64,000 nt of DNA from Bacteroidetes bacterium SW_9_63_38 (GCA_003022435.1 PXUA01000019.1:1-64000), one strand, 5' to 3'; positions 7,978 through 18,825 are shown, counted from the stretch's first letter. Translations and numbers: made by a program. Notes: generated by a model from the letters alone, not told the origin.

Positions 7978-9708
7978 ATGGCTACGAGCGACGCGTCTTC
8001 CCCGGAAGCGACCACGGGCACGGCCCCCACGGCAAGGCAGCAGGACTTCTTCGGGCATCCGCGCGGGTTGTCCACGCTCTTCTTTACGGAGCTGTGGGAG
8101 CGGTTCAGCTACTACGGCATGCGGGCGCTGCTGGTGCTGTATATGACCGCGGCGGCTACGGGCGTGGCGAATCCGGGGCTCGGTCTGGACAAAGGCACGG
8201 CCTCGGCGGTCTACGGGCTCTACACCTTCTTCGTCTACGTGCTGGCGCTGCCCGGCGGCTGGGTGGCGGACAACATCTGGGGCCAGCGGCGGGCCGTCTT
8301 CCGCGGCGGGTGCATCATTGCCGCGGGGCACTTTAGCATGGCAATGCCCATGTTCGGGCTGCCGGAGGCGATGTTCTTCTACCTCGGGCTCGCCCTCATC
8401 GTGATCGGCACGGGGCTTCTGAAGCCCAACGTGAGCACGATGGTCGGCGACCTGTACCCAGAGGGTGGGGCGCGGAGCGACGCCGGGTTCTCGATCTTCT
8501 ACATGGGCATTAACTTCGGTGCGATCCTCGGCCCCACTCTATGCAGCATCCTCGGGGAGGGCTACAGCTGGCACTGGGGCTTCTCGCTGGCCGGCTTCGG
8601 GATGGTGGCGGGGCTCGTGTCGTACCAGCTCGGACGAGAGTACCTTGAGGGAGTCGGGGCGCTCGACGTAGACGATGCGGCGGTTGTCGAGCGGCAGACG
8701 CGAACCTTCTACGTTGTCGCCGCGGCGGCCGTGGGACTGGTGCTCCTGATCGGGGGACTGATGAATGCCGGCATTCTCGGGCTGTCCCTTGAACAGCTGG
8801 CCGGGAGCCTCGGGGGCGTGACGGTTGCCATTACGATTGCCTTTTTTGGCTACATCATCTTCTTCGGCGGGCACACGACGGAGGAGCAGAAGCGGCTTGG
8901 GGTGATCTTCTGGCTGTTCATCCTGGCAGCGCTGTTTTGGTCGGGATTTGAGCAGGCGGGATCCTCGCTCAATCTGTTCGCGAAAGAATTGACGGACCGC
9001 ACCTTCGGCCCCTACGGCCTGCTGCAGCGGACGACCTCGGTGCTGCCGATGATCCTCCTGGCGGTGCCGGTCGGGTACGTGTGCTACCGGGTTTTTCGGC
9101 GCAACGATCTCTGGAGCGTGGGCAAAATCGGGGTCGGGGTGCTCGCGGCGCTCATCGTGGGCTTTACGGGCTGGGTGTCGTTTCAGATGACGAGCGGCTG
9201 GACGATGCCCGCGAGCATGCTGCAGAACATCAATCCCTTCTTTATTGTGGTTCTCGCGCCGCTCTTCGGTGCCACGTGGACGTGGCTCGCCCAGCGTGAC
9301 GCCAATCCGTCGATCCCGGTCAAGTTTGCGCTCGGGCTCTTCGGGCTGGGGGGCGGCTTTTTCGTGATCTCGTGGGGCGCGGCGAACGCGTCGGCGGGGG
9401 ATCCGGTGACGCCGGTCTGGCTGGTGGTGACGTACTTCCTGCACACGTGCGGGGAGCTGTGCCTGTCGCCGGTGGGCCTGTCATCGATGACGAAGCTGGC
9501 GCCGGAGGACCGCGTGGGGCAGATGATGGGCATCTGGTTCGTGGCGGCGGCGCTTGGGAACCTCTTCGCGGGTCTCATCGCCGGGCAACTGGAGGCCCTG
9601 CCGCCGAGTAGTCTCTTCTGGACGGTGGCTCTTATCGTCGGAGGCGGGGGCGTCGTGGCGCTGCTGGCGGCGCCGCCGGTGCGGCGACTGATGGGGGAGG
9701 TAGAGTAG
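7978..9708 (+). CDS. Proton-dependent oligopeptide transporter (POT/PTR2 family)
   Basis: A 576-residue inner-membrane MFS protein that imports di- and tripeptides with protons. The first helix carries the family signature [15 protein letters not shown] (ExxERFxYYG, proton coupling). The PTR2 motif [17 protein letters not shown] follows at about 163-179. The sequence is hydrophobic throughout with 12-14 predicted membrane spans, and a PxGLSS-type motif ([14 protein letters not shown]) lies near the C-terminus. The start at the ATG of MATSDASS leaves a short Ala/Thr-rich cytoplasmic lead before the first helix. Flanked by repeat C1 upstream and dut about 100 bp downstream; probably monocistronic. 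Confidence 0.95.
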   Translation: MATSDASSPEATTGTAPTARQQDFFGHPRGLSTLFFTELWERFSYYGMRALLVLYMTAAATGVANPGLGLDKGTASAVYGLYTFFVYVLALPGGWVADNIWGQRRAVFRGGCIIAAGHFSMAMPMFGLPEAMFFYLGLALIVIGTGLLKPNVSTMVGDLYPEGGARSDAGFSIFYMGINFGAILGPTLCSILGEGYSWHWGFSLAGFGMVAGLVSYQLGREYLEGVGALDVDDAAVVERQTRTFYVVAAAAVGLVLLIGGLMNAGILGLSLEQLAGSLGGVTVAITIAFFGYIIFFGGHTTEEQKRLGVIFWLFILAALFWSGFEQAGSSLNLFAKELTDRTFGPYGLLQRTTSVLPMILLAVPVGYVCYRVFRRNDLWSVGKIGVGVLAALIVGFTGWVSFQMTSGWTMPASMLQNINPFFIVVLAPLFGATWTWLAQRDANPSIPVKFALGLFGLGGGFFVISWGAANASAGDPVTPVWLVVTYFLHTCGELCLSPVGLSSMTKLAPEDRVGQMMGIWFVAAALGNLFAGLIAGQLEALPPSSLFWTVALIVGGGGVVALLAAPPVRRLMGEVE

Positions 9709-9809
9709 CCGTCTCTCCATATCGCACACTTTCGGATCCTGTAAAGCCGTCCTGCCGGGATGTCTTTACGACGTGCTTCCTATACTCTTTTTCTAAGATC
9801 TACGCTTCC

Positions 9810-10262
9810 ATGCTCGACGTTGCCATTACGCGCCTGCCCCACGGCGAGGGACTTGATCTGCCCAGTCATGAAACCGACGCCAGTGCGGGGATGGACCTGC
9901 GGGCCGCCGTGCCCGAAGACGATCCGGAGATTCTGGCACCGGGCGCGTGGTCGCTGTTGCCTACCGGCCTCAAGATTGCGCTGCCGAAGGGCTGTGAGGG
10001 ACAGGTGCGTCCGCGGAGCGGCCTGGCCTACGACCACGGTGTGACGGTGCTCAACAGCCCCGGCACCATCGACGCCGATTATCGGGGCGAGGTGAAGGTG
10101 CTCCTCATCAATCACGGCGACGCCCCCTTCGCGATCGAGCGCGGCCTGCGCATGGCCCAGCTCGTGGTGGCCCAGCACGCGCAGGTGTCGTGGGTGCGGC
10201 AGGAGGAGCTGGACGACACGGTGCGCGGCCCCGGCGGCTTCGGCTCCACCGGCACGGCGTGA
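9810..10262 (+). CDS. dut: dUTP diphosphatase
   Basis: A 150-residue trimeric dUTPase that converts dUTP to dUMP and PPi, keeping uracil out of DNA and supplying the dTMP pathway. All five motifs are present: [10 protein letters not shown] (1), [10 protein letters not shown] (2), [11 protein letters not shown] (3, with the catalytic Asp), RMAQLVV (4) and the C-terminal GGFGSTG P-loop-like arm (5). Length is normal. A TATACT hexamer at 9781-9786, 24 bases before the start, could be a -10 element, but no good -35 is visible. Confidence 0.97.
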   Translation: MLDVAITRLPHGEGLDLPSHETDASAGMDLRAAVPEDDPEILAPGAWSLLPTGLKIALPKGCEGQVRPRSGLAYDHGVTVLNSPGTIDADYRGEVKVLLINHGDAPFAIERGLRMAQLVVAQHAQVSWVRQEELDDTVRGPGGFGSTGTA

Positions 10263-10382
10263 GCGGTCGAACGAGGCACATTGATTCGTGCGATGGAAGC
10301 CCGGCTGCCGGTTTCTTGCACTTGTGCCGGAATGTGTGTGGGCATGTGCGTGTGTGGGTGACGGATCTGGTTGCCTTCCTAA

Positions 10383-10479
10383 TGCAGCTTCAACTGGTCC
10401 GTTGTGCAATCGAGATCCCTCAAGCTGGAGCTTGGAGCAATAGCAAACTGCTTTCCCCAAAAGATCGTTTGAAGCTGCA
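10383..10479. mobile_element. Miniature inverted-repeat element, family A copy 1 (97 bp)
   Basis: Terminal inverted repeats TGCAGCTTCAA at both ends and a 4-bp duplication CTAA on each side (10379-10382 and 10480-10483). It lacks the internal palindrome found in the 120-bp copies (15573 and 16918), so it is an internal-deletion form. Non-coding. It sits in the 338-bp dut/ispE gap, next to a GT-rich run (10333-10362). The rest of the gap holds a partial family C word (cctccatgcctccacgc, 10571-10587) just before ispE. Confidence 0.85.
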
Positions 10480-10601
10480 CTAATAGGTCGAGGCATGATG
10501 CGATCGACGAGGGAGAGGGGGGCGCACACCGAATGGGAACGTACGACGAGGGCGTTTCTTGAGACAGTCCCTCCATGCCTCCACGCTTCCACGCCTTCAT
10601 T

Positions 10602-11471
10602 ATGTCCCTTGTCGAGCGCGCCCCTGCCAAGATCAACCTCGGCCTCCACGTCCTCCGCAAGCGACCGGACGGGTTTCACGACGTGGAGACGGTGTTGCAC
10701 CGCATTGACTGGGCGGATACCGTCACGGCGCAGCCCGCCGGTACGTTGTCGATGACGTGCTCGGATTCGGCGCTGCCGACCGATGAGGACAATCTCTGTA
10801 TGCAGGCGGCGCGACGGCTGGCGGCGGCGTTTGACGTAGCGGCGGGAGCGGAGCTTCACCTGGAAAAGCGTGTGCCGTACGGGGCCGGGCTCGGGGGCGG
10901 GTCCAGCGACGCCGCCGCTACGCTGCGTCTCCTCGCCCGACTCTGGGATCTGGACGCCTCCGATGAGCAGCTGCACAGGATCGCGGCGGAGATCGGGGCG
11001 GACGTGCCCTTTTTCCTGAGTGAGGCCCCGGCGGCCTACGCCACGGGGCGCGGGGATGAACTCACGGTGCTCCACGACGACGGCGAGCCGTATCGACTGC
11101 CGTTCTCGGTGGTGGTGGCCGTGCCGCCCATCGAGGTGGCCACGCCCGACGCCTACGCCCGGGTGACGCCCGACGACGCCGATCGACCGTGCCTTCCGTC
11201 GGTCGTGCGCGCCAACAATCCTCCCCTCTGGCGGGAGGCGTTGGTAAATGACTTCGAGCCGCCCATCGCCGCGGCGCACCCGGAGGTGGAGCGCGTGCGC
11301 GACCGGCTTTGCGAAAGCAGAGCCGACTACGTGTCGTTGTCGGGGTCGGGCGGAGCCGTCTGCGGACTCTTCGCGGACGACGCCGACGCCGAGGTCCTGC
11401 TTGATGCCGACGCCACCGGTGAGGCGCGACTACACCTCACCTCCGCCCCTGATCCGGATGGCAAATCGTGA
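10602..11471 (+). CDS. ispE: 4-diphosphocytidyl-2-C-methyl-D-erythritol kinase
   Basis: A GHMP kinase of about 289 residues that phosphorylates CDP-ME in the MEP pathway of isoprenoid synthesis. The start at MSLVERAPAKINL (10602) is preferred to an ATG nine codons upstream, because APAKINLGLHV is the usual family N-terminus and the upstream codons fall in repeat-like sequence. The ATP-binding glycine-rich loop is PYGAGLGGGSSDAAA, and a C-terminal GSGGAVCGL loop is present. Together with ispG at 29801 this shows the organism uses the MEP route. Confidence 0.95.
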   Translation: MSLVERAPAKINLGLHVLRKRPDGFHDVETVLHRIDWADTVTAQPAGTLSMTCSDSALPTDEDNLCMQAARRLAAAFDVAAGAELHLEKRVPYGAGLGGGSSDAAATLRLLARLWDLDASDEQLHRIAAEIGADVPFFLSEAPAAYATGRGDELTVLHDDGEPYRLPFSVVVAVPPIEVATPDAYARVTPDDADRPCLPSVVRANNPPLWREALVNDFEPPIAAAHPEVERVRDRLCESRADYVSLSGSGGAVCGLFADDADAEVLLDADATGEARLHLTSAPDPDGKS

Positions 11472-11582
11472 CCCGAAATTCAATGGGTTCCTCTGAGCCC
11501 CCGCAACTGTTCTCGAAACTGCCCGCAGCGCCCGCAGGTAGGTACTTCGCACTGCCGTCCCACAAATCGCCGTACACGATTT

Positions 11583-12566
11583 ATGCTCGACGTCGTCGTC
11601 ATCGGAGCGGGCCCAGTGGGGCTCGCCGCCGGGATTGAGGCCCAGCGTCGCGATCTCGACACGCTCATCCTCGAGAAGGACGCGCTCTGCAACTCGTTTA
11701 TCGGCTATCCCACGCGGATGGAGTTTTTCTCCACCCCCGAGCTGCTGGAGATTGGGGGCTATCCGTTTGCGACGCGCGACTACAAGCCGCGTCGGGAGGA
11801 GGCACTGGACTACTACCGCCGTGTGGCCGTGGCGGAGGACCTGAACATCAATCTCTACGAGGCGGTCACGGACCTGCACGGCAGCGACGGCGCCTTTACG
11901 GTGAAGACGGAAGAGAGCACCTACGAGACGCGGAAGGTGGTGGCGGCGACCGGCTTTTACGACATCCCCAACCGAATGGACGTGCCGGGAGAAGACCTCG
12001 ACAAGGTCCGGCACTACTTCAAGGAGCCGTTCCCGTACGCGCTCACCGACCTGGCCATCATCGGGGCGGGCAACTCCGCGGCAAAGGCGGCGCTGGCCTG
12101 CTACCGGCACGACGCCAACGTCACCCTCATTGTGCGCGACGACGCCATCGACGACGGGGTGAAGTACTGGATCAAGCCCGATCTGGAGAACCGGATCGAG
12201 GAAGGTTCGATCGACGCCTACTTCAACACCACCGTTGAGGCGATTGAGGAAGACGTGCTGCACCTCGACACGCCGGACGGACCCGAGCAGCTCGACAACG
12301 ACTTCGTGCTCGCGATGACGGGCTACAAGCCCAACTACGAGTTCCTCGACACGCTGGGCATCGCCGTCCAGGACGATGAGGCCCGCACGCCGGTGCACGA
12401 CGACGAGGAGACCTTCGAAACGAACCGCGACGGCCTCTATCTGGCCGGAACGGTCTGCGGCGGGTGCGACACGAGCCGCTGGTTCATCGAAAACGGCCGC
12501 TTTCACGCCGAGAAGATCGTGGACCATATTTCCTCTACGCTAGAGGCGGAGCCCGCGACCGTTTGA
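11583..12566 (+). CDS. ypdA: YpdA family FAD-dependent oxidoreductase (bacillithiol disulfide reductase-like)
   Basis: A 327-residue two-dinucleotide-fold flavoprotein. FAD binds at VVIGAGPVGLAAG (5-17) and NADPH at AIIGAGNSAAKAA (near 160). Length and segment order (YPTRMEFFST, KPRREEALDYYR, HYFKEPFPY) match YpdA, which reduces bacillithiol disulfide in Firmicutes. However, the Cys reported as important in Staphylococcus YpdA (GGGPCG) is Val12 here (GAGPVG), so the redox chemistry may differ. It follows ispE by about 110 bp on the same strand. Cytoplasmic; no membrane segment. Confidence 0.85.
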   Translation: MLDVVVIGAGPVGLAAGIEAQRRDLDTLILEKDALCNSFIGYPTRMEFFSTPELLEIGGYPFATRDYKPRREEALDYYRRVAVAEDLNINLYEAVTDLHGSDGAFTVKTEESTYETRKVVAATGFYDIPNRMDVPGEDLDKVRHYFKEPFPYALTDLAIIGAGNSAAKAALACYRHDANVTLIVRDDAIDDGVKYWIKPDLENRIEEGSIDAYFNTTVEAIEEDVLHLDTPDGPEQLDNDFVLAMTGYKPNYEFLDTLGIAVQDDEARTPVHDDEETFETNRDGLYLAGTVCGGCDTSRWFIENGRFHAEKIVDHISSTLEAEPATV

Positions 12567-12593
12567 GCCGTTTTCTTGTATGGGTGTATAGAA

Positions 12594-12900
12594 GTGTGGG
12601 GGGTATGCGTGTATCTGCGTGAGGCACAAGTGTTTGGGGTCATGTGTCTCCTTTCCATTCCGGAACTTTGTAGACGGACTCAGTGTGGTCTCACATTCGG
12701 TAGTTTGAGCCAAGTCGTGGAATGATTTGAGCCAAGTCATGGAATGATCTGTAGCGCCGTTGGAGTCCAACGGTCGCTACCGGATTCCTGCATTCAGCCA
12801 AAAAAGAACGTCCGACCCGCCCCATCGATGCCCCCGCATCGGAATTGGCATACAGATTAAGGATCGTCTCCTCTCTCCACACCCATGCCCCCACACTCAC
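12594..12900. repeat. GT/AC-rich long inverted repeat with internal tandem duplication
   Basis: Left arm (about 12594-12615, agtgtgggggg...atgcgtgt) is the near-complement of the right arm (about 12877-12900, acacccatgcccccacact), about 260 bp apart. Between them a 22-bp unit is tandemly duplicated with one mismatch (12704-12725 and 12726-12747, beginning tttgagccaagtc). No coding ORF. This fills the 420-bp convergent gap between the YpdA-like gene and serA. Confidence 0.5.
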
Positions 12901-12920
12901 AGACGCCCACACCGAAACAG

Positions 12921-12955
12921 AAAACCCCCAACCCGCGACGCACGCAGGTTGGGGG
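12921..12955 (-). terminator. Intrinsic terminator of serA
   Basis: A perfect 9-bp stem, CCCCCAACC (12925-12933) with GGTTGGGGG (12947-12955), loop 13 nt. On the minus strand a TTTT run (12921-12924) follows at once. It lies 33 bp past the serA stop. Confidence 0.8.
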
Positions 12956-12987
12956 CACGGTCGTCTCCTCGTAAATGGAAGCGGAGG

Positions 12988-14586
12988 TTACTGTACGCGC
13001 ACCGCCCGAACGCTCTCCACGCCGTCGAGGGTTTCAATGTCGTCGAGGACGCTGTCCGGAATGGGATCGTCGACGCTGAGGGCCGTGAGCGCCATCTCGC
13101 CGCGCCCCTTCCGGCCCAGGGCGAGCGCGCCGATGTTGATGTTTGACTCGGAAAGCAGGCTTCCGACGCTGGCCAGCATGCCGGGCTGGTCGATGTTCTT
13201 GTAGAACAGCATCTCGCCTTCCGGAGTCGTCTCCAGGTCGTACTCGTCGACGCGGACGAGACGCAGGTCGTCCTCGTTGAAGAGCGTGCCGGCCACGACA
13301 TACTCGCTTCCATCTTCCAGGTCGGCCACGACCTCGATGAGTGCCGTGTAGCTGCCGGCGCCGGACTCGCGCTCCTCCCGGAAGCGCAGGCCGATTTCCT
13401 CGGCCATCACCGGCGCACTGATGAAGTTAACCGGCTCGTCGGACCACTGGTTGAGCGCTCCGCGCAGGGCCGCGACGGAGAGGACCTCGGCGTAGCGATT
13501 GGGGACGTCGCCCCGGCAGCGCACCGTGAGGCTCTGTACGCGCTCGTCGGTCAGCTGGTATACAATCTGGCCCAGCTGATCGGCCAGCTTCATGTACGGC
13601 TGCACCTCGTCCTTGCCGGCCATTTCGAGGGCCATGCCGTTGACCGGCGTATCCACCGGCTCGCCGTTGAGACCGCTGACGACCTGCTTCGTCACCTGCT
13701 GCGCGACCTTGGCCTGGGCGGCGCCGGTCGTGGCGGCAATGTGCGGCGTGGCCACCACGTCGTCGCGGGCAATGAGCTCGTGGAGGAAGTCCGACTCCGG
13801 CGGCTCTTCGGAGTAGACGTCGACCGCAGCGGCGGCAACCTCGTCTTCCTCCAGGGCGTCGAGCAGGTCCTGCTCGTCGACAATGCCGCCGCGGGCACAG
13901 TTCACAATGCGGACCTCGTCCTTGCACCGGGCCAGCTCGTCGGCACTGATCATGCCCCGCGTTTCCTCGTTCATCGGGGCGTGGATGGTGATGAAGGCGC
14001 TCCGCTCCAGCATCTCATCGAGCGAGACGAGCGTCACGTCGTAGCGGTTGGCCACTTCGTCGGAGACGATCGGATCCACGCCGAGCACGTCCATGCCGTA
14101 GCTTCCCATGCGCTCGGCGACGCGGCAGCCCACCTTGCCGATGCCAACGATGCCGAGCGTCTTGTCGTGCAGCTCGGCGCCGGCAAACTCACTCTTGTCC
14201 CAGTTCCCGTCCCGGAGCGAGCGGTTGGCCTGCGGGATGGTGCGGGCCATTGCCTGGAGCATCGCGCAGGCGTGCTCGGCGGTGGAAATCGTGTTGCCGT
14301 CCGGCGCGTTGCAGACGAGAACGCCCTGGCGCGTGGCGGCATCCAGGTCGATGTTGTCGACGCCCACGCCGGCTCGGCCGACGACCTCCAGGGTCTCAGC
14401 GGCGTCGATGAGGTCGGCCGTGACCGTCGTGCCACTCCGCACGATCCAGCCGTGTGCTTCTTTCAGGTGCTCCTTGAGCGTGGCCTCGTCGTAGTCGAAC
14501 AGTTCGACGACTTCCACGCCCTGGTCGGCTAAATATTGATTCCCGACCGGGTCGATCGGGTCGGTAATGAGAACGGTTTGGGACAT
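12988..14586 (-). CDS. serA: D-3-phosphoglycerate dehydrogenase
   Basis: A 532-residue long-form enzyme that oxidises 3-phosphoglycerate with NAD, the first step of serine synthesis. Order: substrate domain, NAD-binding domain (GIGKVGCRVAERM), catalytic segment (NCARGGIVDEQDLLDAL) and His segment (ATPHIAATTGAAQ), then the intervening ASB-type domain (about 320-450), then a C-terminal ACT domain (about 455-532), usually the serine-feedback module. The start at MSQTVLITDPID (14586) was chosen over an ATG 18 codons upstream because it begins directly at the first beta strand. Terminator at 12921-12955. engB lies 260 bp upstream on the same strand. Confidence 0.96.
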   Translation of the reverse strand: MSQTVLITDPIDPVGNQYLADQGVEVVELFDYDEATLKEHLKEAHGWIVRSGTTVTADLIDAAETLEVVGRAGVGVDNIDLDAATRQGVLVCNAPDGNTISTAEHACAMLQAMARTIPQANRSLRDGNWDKSEFAGAELHDKTLGIVGIGKVGCRVAERMGSYGMDVLGVDPIVSDEVANRYDVTLVSLDEMLERSAFITIHAPMNEETRGMISADELARCKDEVRIVNCARGGIVDEQDLLDALEEDEVAAAAVDVYSEEPPESDFLHELIARDDVVATPHIAATTGAAQAKVAQQVTKQVVSGLNGEPVDTPVNGMALEMAGKDEVQPYMKLADQLGQIVYQLTDERVQSLTVRCRGDVPNRYAEVLSVAALRGALNQWSDEPVNFISAPVMAEEIGLRFREERESGAGSYTALIEVVADLEDGSEYVVAGTLFNEDDLRLVRVDEYDLETTPEGEMLFYKNIDQPGMLASVGSLLSESNINIGALALGRKGRGEMALTALSVDDPIPDSVLDDIETLDGVESVRAVRVQ

Positions 14587-14845
14587 AGAGGAGCGGATCG
14601 AGTTCGTATGGGTGCAGTCAAGGCGAATCTCTCGTTGCAACTAAGGCGACGGCGCCTGTGAAGTGTAGCGGACCGGCGTAAAAAACCGGCCAAGTCTCCC
14701 GGAAGGTGTGGCGAAGACCAGGGAGGTCGATGTTTCTGCGAGAGAGGAGAACCTCCGGGAACGTGTTCGTGCGTCGTGCCGGGGGGCGTCTGGGCGGGCG
14801 TGCGTCCGGCGGGGCGGCAGTTTCTCGAGGGAGAGGGAACGAGGA

Positions 14846-15433
14846 TTATCCGTTGAGCTGACTCTCGATCCAGCGGCGGACCTCGCCGACGCCGCGGTTG
14901 CTTTCGGCGGAGGTGAGGACGACCGGGCGGTCGAGGCCGAGGTCGGCGAGGCGGTCGTCCATGCGGTGTTCGGTCTGGGCACGACCGTTGCCGGACAGCT
15001 TGTCGGCCTTTGTGAGAGCGAGGAGGTGAGGCACGCTCTCCTCGGCCAACTCCTCCATGAGCGACACGTCGCTGTCCTGCGGCGGGTGGCGCGCGTCGAT
15101 CAGCTGTACGACGCCGCAGAGGGGCTCCCGTTCGTGTAGGTAGCGGTCCTGCAGCTGGGCCCACTGCACGCGAGCTGACTTCGGGGCCTTCGCGTAGCCG
15201 TAGCCGGGGAGGTCGACGGCGTAGAAGCGATTGTCGACGCGGAAGAAGTTGAGCTGCTGCGTCTTGCCGGGGGTCTTGCTAGTGTACGCCAGGTTCTTGC
15301 GGCCCAGCAGGGCGTTGAGCAGGGAGCTCTTCCCCACGTTCGATCGTCCGACGAACGCGATCTCGGACCGCTCGTCGGTCGGGAACTGATCCCACTGCGC
15401 GACGCCGAGTTCAAAGGTGGCCTGGTCGAGCAT
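14846..15433 (-). CDS. engB: Ribosome biogenesis GTP-binding protein EngB (YsxC/YihA)
   Basis: A 195-residue small GTPase needed for assembly of the large ribosomal subunit. G1 is GRSNVGKSS, G2 region TSKTPGKTQQLN, G3 VDLPGYG, G4 TKADKLS, and G5 about TSAE. Length and order are typical. Cytoplasmic. The upstream region (15434-15947) holds repeat A2 and a long inverted repeat, so its promoter must lie among repeats. No strong intrinsic terminator follows; a short CCGG/CCGG stem with six T (14680-14702) is too weak to call. Confidence 0.95.
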   Translation of the reverse strand: MLDQATFELGVAQWDQFPTDERSEIAFVGRSNVGKSSLLNALLGRKNLAYTSKTPGKTQQLNFFRVDNRFYAVDLPGYGYAKAPKSARVQWAQLQDRYLHEREPLCGVVQLIDARHPPQDSDVSLMEELAEESVPHLLALTKADKLSGNGRAQTEHRMDDRLADLGLDRPVVLTSAESNRGVGEVRRWIESQLNG

Positions 15434-15572
15434 GGCGGCGTGGGGTGTGGGGCGAGAGGTGTGGGGCGACGCTTCGTGCTGACGTGTCGCCTTGAACGGA
15501 AATCCCCTGTGCTGTGATCGACCGTTCAGGATTCGGAGAAGAGGGCAGTTCTATTGTCCGCGACGCCTCTAG

Positions 15573-15692
15573 CGCAGCTTCAACTGGTCCGTTGTGCAAT
15601 CGAGCTTTGGACGGACCTCGTCCGTCCATACCTCAAGCTGGAGCTTGGAGCAATAGCAAACTGCTTTCCCCAAAAGATCGTTTGAAGCTGCA
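15573..15692. mobile_element. Miniature inverted-repeat element, family A copy 2 (120 bp)
   Basis: Ends cGCAGCTTCAA and, reversed, TGCAGCTTCAA. The duplication CTAG lies on both sides (15569-15572 and 15693-15696). An internal perfect palindrome (TGGACGGACCTCGTCCGTCCA type) is shared with copy 3 and absent from copy 1. Non-coding; it lies about 140 bp upstream of engB. Confidence 0.85.
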
Positions 15693-15711
15693 CTAGTCAA
15701 GCTCGATGTGC

Positions 15712-15873
15712 GTGGGTGTGGGCGTATGGGCGTGATACGGACTGCTAGTCCTGAAGCGTGGATGTACTGTTTGGCGACGAAGGCATACCACGCGGCATAG
15801 TGCAGGGCACATCGGAACCTCTTTTTGACACCTGCACGCACAGACGCACGCACGCGAACACGCCCACACCCAC
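15712..15873. repeat. 14-bp perfect GT/AC-rich inverted repeat, 134-bp spacer
   Basis: GTGGGTGTGGGCGT (15712-15725) and its exact complement (15860-15873) bracket 134 bp of non-coding DNA in the engB/sucD gap. Right of it the AC-rich run continues to about 15880. Similar GT/AC runs occur at 476, 10333, 12594 and 12877. No gene is seen in 15434-15947. Confidence 0.6.
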
Positions 15874-15947
15874 ACACAGATGGTCCAGCACGGAACGGGA
15901 CCGGCAGGGAGCCGCCATCGGTCACAGAAAGCAACCCTGATCGGACG

Positions 15948-16817
15948 CTACCCGAGCGTATCCGCCACCGTCTCGCCGATAAGGGCAGGGTTCTTCACGA
16001 CCGTCGCGCCGGCCTCCTCCAACGCCGAAAACTTGGCTTCGGCCGTCCCGGAGCCGCCGGACACGATGGCACCCGCGTGGCCCATGCGGCGCCCCGGCGG
16101 GGCTGTACGGCCGGCGATGAAGCCGAAGACGGACGTGTCCATGTTGTCGTAGACGTAGCGAGCGGCCTCCTGCTCGTCGGAGCCGCCGATCTCCCCAATA
16201 AGGACAACGCCGTCGGTATCCGGGTCGTCCTCGAACATTGCCAGCGCGTCGACAAAACGAGTGCCGATGACCGGATCGCCGCCGATGCCGACCGCTGTGC
16301 TCTGGCCGTACCCGGCGCGCGTGAGCTGGTCGACGGCTTCATACGTGAGCGTGCCGGAGCGCGAGATGAGGCCGATGGGGCCGGGCTCGAAGATCATTGC
16401 CGGCATGATGCCGACCTTCGCTTCGCCGGGCGTGATGGCGCCGGGGCAGTTGGGACCGATCAGGTGGGCGTCCTGCTTCCTCGCGTAGTGATACGTCGGC
16501 TTCATATCCGCCTGGGGAATGCCCTCCGTGATGCAGATGATCACGTCGATGCCCGCGTCGGCCGCCTCCTGCACGGCGTCGGCCGCGAAGGGAGGCGGCA
16601 CGAAGATGATCGAGGTGTTGGCGTTCTCGTGCTCTACGGCCTCGGCCACGGTATTGTAGACGGGGCGGTCGAGATGGGCTTGCCCTCCCTTGCCGGGCGT
16701 CACGCCGGCCACCACGTTTGTGCCGTACTCAATCATTTGCTCGGCGTGGAAAGAGCCTTCAGAGCCGGTGAAGCCCTGAACCACCACGCGCGTGTCGTCG
16801 TCGACGAGAATGCTCAT
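15948..16817 (-). CDS. sucD: Succinate--CoA ligase (ADP/GDP-forming) subunit alpha
   Basis: A 289-residue alpha subunit that, with SucC, interconverts succinyl-CoA and succinate with substrate-level phosphorylation in the TCA cycle. The CoA-binding Rossmann part includes [12 protein letters not shown] and [25 protein letters not shown] and [10 protein letters not shown] are family signatures. The phosphorylated His lies in [12 protein letters not shown] near residue 245. Start [11 protein letters not shown] at 16817. sucC is not adjacent, which is common in this phylum. Repeat A3 lies 100 bp upstream, in the promoter region. Confidence 0.96.
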   Translation of the reverse strand: MSILVDDDTRVVVQGFTGSEGSFHAEQMIEYGTNVVAGVTPGKGGQAHLDRPVYNTVAEAVEHENANTSIIFVPPPFAADAVQEAADAGIDVIICITEGIPQADMKPTYHYARKQDAHLIGPNCPGAITPGEAKVGIMPAMIFEPGPIGLISRSGTLTYEAVDQLTRAGYGQSTAVGIGGDPVIGTRFVDALAMFEDDPDTDGVVLIGEIGGSDEQEAARYVYDNMDTSVFGFIAGRTAPPGRRMGHAGAIVSGGSGTAEAKFSALEEAGATVVKNPALIGETVADTLG

Positions 16818-16917
16818 GCGATCGGAGGATTGATGCGTGACTCGGGATGCGTGAATTGTGAACAGGGACGGCGGACCGATCGGCCCGTCGGGGAATTCCC
16901 ATACGCTTGGTTCCCAG

Positions 16918-17037
16918 TGCAGCTTCAAACGATCTTTTGGGGAAAGCAGTTTGCTATTGCTCCAAGCTCCAGCTTGAGGGATGGACGGACGAGGTCCGTC
17001 CAAAGCTCGATTGCACAACGGACCAGTTGAAGCTGCA
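16918..17037. mobile_element. Miniature inverted-repeat element, family A copy 3 (120 bp, inverted)
   Basis: Same 120-bp element as copy 2 in the opposite orientation, with TGCAGCTTCAA ends and CCAG on both sides (16914-16917 and 17038-17041). The internal ggacggac/gtccgtcc palindrome is intact. It fills much of the 364-bp gap between sucD and gatA. The remainder (16825-16860) carries an iterated gcgtga word, and 17042-17181 shows nothing recognisable. Confidence 0.85.
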
Positions 17038-17181
17038 CCAGCCCCGAATTCGCCTATGATACTAGGACCCAGTCGCCGAAAGCGCAAAATTACAGCTGCG
17101 AAGATGCGGTGGTTTCCGGGGGGGGCGGCCGCGAGAACTCAGGCCTCCACAGGCTGAGCCGTCTCCGTCCCGCGAGCGCCT

Positions 17182-18738
<1,557 letters not shown>

Positions 18739-18825
18739 GCTGGGGGACAATTCTGCGCAGATCAGTAGAACGGAGAACAGAAGATTGCGGCCCACGTGGG
18801 GCCGAACGCGCCGCACCGAGACGGG

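Noticed and set aside
14680-14702. CCGG...CCGG followed by six T on the minus strand between engB and serA, with a competing GGCCGG/CCGGTCC pairing
   Set aside because: The stem is only 4 bp and no serine-rich leader ORF with a credible start is present, so an attenuator for serA could not be supported.
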